DNA of 8,428 nucleotides, from positions 1 to 8,428 of the forward strand of contig JBBRLG010000331.1 in the NCBI GenBank assembly GCA_038231495.1, read 5' to 3'. The position numbers and the translations under genes are program-made. Numbering within the stretch: position 1 is the first letter of the stretch; the number at the start of each line of letters is the position of its first letter. The notes under the pieces are model-generated. The model had not been told where the DNA came from. It saw only the letters and a program-made list of their open reading frames with translations, and made no database searches. Of this stretch, positions 4,971 to 8,428 are shown one piece after another. The DNA comes from JBBRLG01 sp038231495. GTDB taxonomy: Bacteria; Planctomycetota; Planctomycetia; Gemmatales; Gemmataceae.

Positions 4971-6911
4971 TTAGCGTTGTTCCATTTTGACCGGGGCGAC
5001 CTTCTGCTCTTGCGGCGCTGCGCGGCGGACGGCCGTGCAGATGCCGTCCACGTCCAGGCCCAAGGATGCTAGCAGTTCGCCGCGCTCCGCGTGTTCGATG
5101 AATCGGTCCGGCAGCCCGAGTCGCAACACCCCGCGCGTGTCGAGGCCGGCGCTGTTGGCCGCTTCGAGCAGCGCACTGCCGAAGCCCCCTTCCAGCGTAC
5201 CCTCTTCCACGGTGACGACCAACGGCACCTCTTCAACAGCCTTCAGAAGCGTGTCGCGGTCGAGCGGCTTGACGAACCGGGCGTTGATGACGCCGACGCT
5301 CAGGCCGTCGGCGCGGAGCCGGTCGGCGGCCTTCACACACGTCGGGAACAGGGTGCCGTACGCGACCAGCATTATGTCCTCGCCCCACTCGTGGACTTCC
5401 GCGTGGCCCAACTCGACCGGCGTCGGGTGGCGGTCCACCTTTTCCAGATTCGCCTTGGGGTAGCGGATCGACACCGGCGCGTTTTCGGTCAGTGCGAACC
5501 GCAGCATGGGCGCCACGTCGAGTTCGTCGCCGGGCGCCATGACCACCATGTTGGGGAACAGGCGCATGTACGGCGTGTCGAAAACGCCATGATGCGTCGG
5601 GCCGTCGGGACCGGTCAGACCGGCGCGGTCGAGGCAGAACGTGACCGGCAGGTTTTGCAAGGCCACCTCCTGGAAAATCTGGTCGAACGACCGTTGCAGG
5701 AACGTCGAGTAAATATCGACGACGGGCCGGATGCCGGTCTTGGCCAGGCCGGCGGCGAAGGCGACCGCGTGCGACTCGCAGATGCCCGTATCGAAGAAGC
5801 GCTCGGGGAACTCGGTGCGTACCTTTTCGAGCTTGTTGCCCTGGCACATCGCCGCGGTGATGACCGTGACGCGCGGGTTTTCCTGCATCGCACTTTGGAT
5901 GGCGGCACTCATCACGTCCGTGTAACCGCGCGCGCCGCCGCGCTTCAGGGCCAGAATGGTGCGCTCGGGTCCGATCTTCTCGAACTGCGGCGGCGTGTGG
6001 TACGTCACCGGGTCGGCACTGGCCTGGGCGACTCCGTGGCCCTTTTGCGTCAGGACATGCAGCAGCACCGGCCCCTTGTGGTTCTTCACGTCGCGTAGCC
6101 AGCGGCGCAGCGTCGGCAAGTCGTGGCCGTCGATCGGCCCGATGTAACGGAAGCCCAGTTCTTCAAACAGCATCCCGCCGGTGAGAACCGCCTTGAGGCC
6201 GTCCTTCACGTTCTCGATGGCGTGCGTGGCCATGCCGCCGACAAGCGGCACCTTGGACAACAGGTCGCGCACCTGGCGCTTGGAATCCTGGTAGAAGTTC
6301 GTCAGCCGGGCCTTGTCGAGGGTCTGGGCCAGCGACCCGACGCGCGGGCAGATCGACATGGCGTTGTCGTTCAGGATGACGAGCAGGTTCTTTTTCAGGC
6401 CGCCGGCGTTGTTGAGCGCTTCAAACACGATGCCTGAAGGCAGCGCCCCATCGCCGATGACCGCGATGCTGTGGCGCTCGTGGTCCGGTCCTTCGCCCTT
6501 AAGCCCGGCCATCAGGTCGTCGCCGACCTTCAGGCCCAGCGCTGCCGAGACGCTGCAACCGGCGTGGCCCGTCATGAACAGGTCGTAAGGACTTTCGTTC
6601 GGGTTCGGGTAGCCCATCAAGCCGCCGCGCTGACGCAACGTGTCGAACTGCGGAAAGCGACCCGTTAGGAGTTTGTGCGGATAGATCTGATGGCCGGTGT
6701 CCCAGATGAGGCGGTCGCGCATGAAATCGAAGGTCAGGTGTAGCGCGACGGCCAACTCGACGACGCCGAGGTTGCTGGCAAAGTGGGCCGGGCGAATGCT
6801 GAGTACGCGCACCAGTTCGTCGCGCATCTCCTGGCAAAGCTGGTTCAAGTCCGCGTCGCTGAGTCCGTGCAGATCGGCGGGGGAAGCGATTTGCGGGAGG
6901 AGGGTGTTCAT
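4971..6911 (-). CDS. dxs: 1-deoxy-D-xylulose-5-phosphate synthase
   Basis: This thiamine-diphosphate enzyme joins pyruvate and glyceraldehyde 3-phosphate to make DXP, the entry step of the MEP isoprenoid pathway. The 646 residues run full length through the three transketolase-like domains. Visible motifs are His43 in AHFASNLG, GHQIYPHKLLTGR (73-85), GHAGCSVSA (115-123), and the cofactor motif GDGA (153-156) to NDN (181-183). The acid-base Glu379 is in CESHAV (378-383), followed by YSTFLQRSFDQ (401-411), DRAGLTGPDGPTHHG (428-442) and GGFGSALLE (575-583). Several motifs differ from the Escherichia coli pattern, for example CESHAV for AEQHAV and RYPKAN for RYPRGN. From memory, much of this is shared by planctomycete homologues, so it is probably a lineage trait rather than decay. 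The start is ATG at 6911, with GAGGA about 8 nt upstream. Repeat elements fill the gaps on both sides. Function is confident. Confidence 0.96.
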   Translation of the reverse strand: MNTLLPQIASPADLHGLSDADLNQLCQEMRDELVRVLSIRPAHFASNLGVVELAVALHLTFDFMRDRLIWDTGHQIYPHKLLTGRFPQFDTLRQRGGLMGYPNPNESPYDLFMTGHAGCSVSAALGLKVGDDLMAGLKGEGPDHERHSIAVIGDGALPSGIVFEALNNAGGLKKNLLVILNDNAMSICPRVGSLAQTLDKARLTNFYQDSKRQVRDLLSKVPLVGGMATHAIENVKDGLKAVLTGGMLFEELGFRYIGPIDGHDLPTLRRWLRDVKNHKGPVLLHVLTQKGHGVAQASADPVTYHTPPQFEKIGPERTILALKRGGARGYTDVMSAAIQSAMQENPRVTVITAAMCQGNKLEKVRTEFPERFFDTGICESHAVAFAAGLAKTGIRPVVDIYSTFLQRSFDQIFQEVALQNLPVTFCLDRAGLTGPDGPTHHGVFDTPYMRLFPNMVVMAPGDELDVAPMLRFALTENAPVSIRYPKANLEKVDRHPTPVELGHAEVHEWGEDIMLVAYGTLFPTCVKAADRLRADGLSVGVINARFVKPLDRDTLLKAVEEVPLVVTVEEGTLEGGFGSALLEAANSAGLDTRGVLRLGLPDRFIEHAERGELLASLGLDVDGICTAVRRAAPQEQKVAPVKMEQR

Positions 6912-6968
6912 GGCAAGGTTCCTCGGTCAAGGGTGTCTGTCATCCATGGTCCAGACAGGCATCAATTT

Positions 6969-7094
6969 CTCCCCCCCTTACAAAGGGGGGGTTGGGGGGG
7001 TTAAGTACGGAAGCAGTCGGTCATGTTGCTCTCAACCCCCCCTGCCCCCCCTTCGTAAGGAGGGGAGTAATGCCCCCTCTTCGTAAGGGGGGGA
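6969..7094. repeat. Cluster of three C-run/G-run hairpins between ispA and dxs
   Basis: The first unit pairs CCCCCCCTT (6971-6979) with AAGGGGGGG (6983-6991) and continues TTGGGGGGGTTAAG then ACGGA, matching the unit near 4817. The second (7031-7067) is its inverse, reading CTCAACCCCCCCTG and then a C-run, TTCGTAAGG and AGGGGAG. A third, less perfect hairpin (7073-7094) reads CCCCCTCTTCGTAAGGGGG. The cluster occupies more than half of the 214-bp gap and ends about 58 bases upstream of the dxs start. It could fold in RNA or form G-quadruplexes; no coding potential is seen. Confidence 0.7.
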
Positions 7095-7125
7095 GTGATC
7101 GGTTACTAAACGGACGGCGAACCGG

Positions 7126-8034
7126 TCAACGATCGCGTTCCAGAACGTACGAAGCCAGGGCGGCCAGCAGTGCGGCTTCTTCGCCGAGCGGCAGCATCAA
7201 CTCGCGCGCCTCCCGGCACAACTGGGCGGCCCGGTCGCGGCTGCCGACGACGCCCAATAGGCGCGGGTAAGTGAGTTTGCCGCGGGCGGCGTCCTTTTGC
7301 ACCCTTTTGCCCGTTTGATCGGCGTGGCCCTCGACATCGAGCAGGTCGTCCGTGATTTGGAACAGCAGGCCGAGGCGTTGGCCAAAGGCGTCGAAGCACT
7401 CGACCAGCGCGGAGGTGGGTTCGGCCCGGCCCGCGTGGGCGGCGAACACTCCCAATTGTAACGCAGCGCGGATAAGTGCGCCGGTTTTTCGGCTGTGCAA
7501 GTTCTCTAACGATAGCACATTCCGTTCGGCGTCCGGAATGGTTGCGGATTCCCAGGCCAGGTCGTCCACCTGACCGCCGACCATGCCGGCCATCCCCGAC
7601 GCCCGCGCCAGCGCCCGACAGCAGGCACTTGCCGTCGTTGCCGGATAGCCCTCGGCAAGCACCTGGAAGGCGAGGGTTTGCAGCGCGTCTCCGGCCAGGA
7701 TCGCCAATGCCTCGCCAAACTTCTTGTGGCAAGTCGGCTGGCCCCGGCGCAAATCGTCGTCATCCATGGCCGGCAAGTCGTCATGAATGAGGGAATAGGC
7801 GTGGATCATCTCGACCGCACACGCCGCCGGCCAGGGTGCGTCCTCGTTGCCGCCGCACGCACTGGAAGCCATCGCGACGAGAAGGGGACGCAAGCGCTTG
7901 CCGGGGGCGAGCAGGCTGTAACGCATTGTTTCGAGCAACGACGCCGGCAGCCCCGGTTCGGGACGCAACAACGCCGACAGATGGTGCTCCACCCGTACAC
8001 GCATCGCGTCGAGGTAGTCGGTCAAGTGCGTCAA
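7126..8034 (-). CDS. ispA: Short-chain polyprenyl diphosphate synthase (farnesyl or geranylgeranyl diphosphate synthase)
   Basis: This 302-residue all-helical cytosolic enzyme adds isopentenyl diphosphate to allylic primers, giving C15 or C20 diphosphates for quinones, carrier lipids, hopanoids or carotenoids. GKRLRP (45-50) binds isopentenyl diphosphate. The first aspartate motif is DDLPAMD (85-91), the four-spacer form of bacterial type enzymes, set in HAYSLIHDDLPAMDDDDLRRG-like sequence (78-98) nearly identical to E. coli IspA. GGQVDDLA (153-160) and KTGALI (183-188) follow, then FQITDDLLD (225-233), the second motif, and KLTYP (253-257). Chain length cannot be settled between C15 and C20. 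The start appears to be TTG at 8034, with GGGG 6 nt upstream; the first ATG is at residue 11 (8004) without a ribosome binding site, and IspA alignment favours TTG. It precedes dxs in the same direction, possibly as the first gene of an operon. Confidence 0.93.
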   Translation of the reverse strand: MTHLTDYLDAMRVRVEHHLSALLRPEPGLPASLLETMRYSLLAPGKRLRPLLVAMASSACGGNEDAPWPAACAVEMIHAYSLIHDDLPAMDDDDLRRGQPTCHKKFGEALAILAGDALQTLAFQVLAEGYPATTASACCRALARASGMAGMVGGQVDDLAWESATIPDAERNVLSLENLHSRKTGALIRAALQLGVFAAHAGRAEPTSALVECFDAFGQRLGLLFQITDDLLDVEGHADQTGKRVQKDAARGKLTYPRLLGVVGSRDRAAQLCREARELMLPLGEEAALLAALASYVLERDR

Positions 8035-8100
8035 TGCTGTCCCCGCCGGCGTCGAACGTCATCGACCGGCGGACCTCTCGTTAGGGCAACCGAATTCCCG

Positions 8101-8130
8101 ATGATACCATTAACCGCGATTTTCGGGCAA
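8101..8130 (-). promoter_or_regulatory. Candidate sigma-70-type promoter of the ispA gene
   Basis: On the minus strand TTGCCC (8130-8125) and TATCAT (8106-8101) are separated by 18 bp. That gives four of six matches at -35 and five of six at -10. Transcription would begin near 8094, leaving a leader of about 60 bases before the TTG start. Planctomycete promoters are poorly defined, so this is only a pattern match. Confidence 0.33.
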
Positions 8131-8167
8131 TGGCGCTGTTAGTCCGCGCGGCTGCCGACCCGGTTAG

Positions 8168-8197
8168 GTTATATAAAACGACCTGGAAAAGTGACAG
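8168..8197 (-). promoter_or_regulatory. Second candidate promoter upstream of ispA
   Basis: On the minus strand CTGTCA (8197-8192) precedes an AT-rich TTTTATATAACC block that offers TATATA at 16 bp or TATAAC at 18 bp. This AT-rich island stands out in GC-rich DNA. It could be an alternative or tandem promoter for the isoprenoid genes. Confidence 0.25.
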
Positions 8198-8258
8198 CGG
8201 CGCGATGATGCGCTTTAAGAGAGTCCGGAAAGAATGAGACGCGCTTCAGTCGGGCCTG

Positions 8259-8338
8259 CGAGTCCGCAGCGCGAAGCAAGGACGAGCGGCCCGGTTCCCG
8301 GCATTGCGTGCTCGTCCTTGCTTCGCGCGGCGGACTCG
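8259..8338. repeat. Inverted repeat with 29-nt arms
   Basis: The arms 8259-8287 and 8310-8338 are inverse complements with a single mismatch, starting CGAGTCCG and ending GGACGAGC on the left. The loop is 22 nt. The arms include GCGAAGCAAGGACGAGC. The structure is far longer than needed for an intrinsic terminator. A six-T run lies 17 bases beyond the right arm on the plus strand, so it might end a plus-strand transcript, but the spacing is too wide for a standard terminator. A dispersed palindromic element is equally possible. Confidence 0.65.
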
Positions 8339-8378
8339 CCGCCTTCGCGATCTCCTTTTTTCCGAACGCTCTTATCAA

Positions 8379-8406
8379 GGCGAGCCGGGAGCGTCAGCGA
8401 CCGGAG
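8379..8406 (+). repeat. Dispersed 28-nt repeat, right copy
   Basis: This begins GGCGAGCCGGGAGCGTCAG and continues CGACCGGAG, with two differences from the copy at 23-50. The core GGGAGCGTMAGCGACCGGAG looks like a short intergenic repeat family. From memory, similar GAGCG-AAGCGACCGG strings are frequent between genes in Gemmata-like genomes, which I cannot verify here. Confidence 0.6.
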
Positions 8407-8428
8407 CTAGTTTCAGCGATCCACTCCG

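Larger units (their letters stand above)
8035..8428. other. Gene-free region upstream of ispA
   Basis: No credible coding sequence is visible in these 394 bases. A 69-codon minus-strand frame (8169-8378) runs straight through the inverted repeat and shows no recognisable domain. The region holds two promoter-like patterns (8101-8130, 8168-8197), the 29-nt-arm inverted repeat (8259-8338), a six-T run (8356-8361) and one copy of the dispersed repeat (8379-8406). The xseB-type gene often found before ispA is not inside the window. Confidence 0.6.

Noticed and set aside
5091..6098. 335-codon plus-strand open frame opposite dxs
   Set aside because: Arg-, His- and Val-rich composition without domains, and fully antisense to a full-length Dxs.
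6912..6968. Thiamine pyrophosphate riboswitch before dxs
   Set aside because: Dxs uses this cofactor, so I looked for the CUGAGA-type core of the riboswitch in the leader and did not see it; the gap is dominated by the C-run/G-run hairpins.
8169..8378. 69-codon minus-strand frame upstream of ispA
   Set aside because: It spans both arms of the inverted repeat and a promoter-like block and lacks a domain or good ribosome binding site.

Overview
The window looks like chromosomal DNA from a GC-rich planctomycete, most likely Gemmata-like. The grounds are the sequence type of its deoxyxylulose-5-phosphate synthase, as I remember planctomycete homologues, the high GC content, and intergenic gaps packed with C-run/G-run hairpins and other short repeats. 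The assignment is an inference without a database search. All five genes lie on the minus strand, so transcription runs from high to low coordinates.

In transcription order: 8428-8035 is a gene-free leader with two candidate promoters, a 29-nt-arm inverted repeat and one copy of a dispersed repeat. Next come ispA-type prenyl diphosphate synthase (8034-7126), a gap filled by C-run/G-run hairpins (7125-6912), dxs (6911-4971), and a gap occupied by a perfect 31-bp inverted repeat enclosing more hairpins of the same kind (4970-4740). These are followed by nadK (4739-3888), a gap with an inverted repeat and a palindrome (3887-3720), an ABC-2 type permease (3719-2460), a short gap with two hairpins (2459-2321), and a large ABC exporter-like protein (2320-65). 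The last 64 bases hold a hairpin overlapping a second copy of the dispersed repeat seen at the other window end.

The first three genes form an isoprenoid module. Dxs makes the first committed intermediate of the MEP pathway, the IspA-type enzyme condenses the C5 products into C15 or C20 chains, and NAD kinase makes the NADP that supplies the reductive steps. The order ispA-dxs-nadK resembles the widespread xseA-xseB-ispA-dxs-tlyA-nadK arrangement with tlyA missing.

The two membrane genes are the less ordinary part. The permease has no ATPase encoded beside it in the window. The exporter-like protein has a full six-helix plus nucleotide-binding-domain plan, but the binding domain has lost the A-loop aromatic, both Walker A glycines, the LSGGQ signature and the Walker B aspartate, while keeping the Q-loop, catalytic-Glu and H-loop residues. 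It also carries an insert of about 140 residues between its first two helices. It reads as an intact gene for a probable pseudo-ATPase. This and the hairpin-rich repeat elements on both sides of dxs are the best candidates for something undescribed. I found no CRISPR array, tRNA, rRNA, insertion sequence or phage gene.
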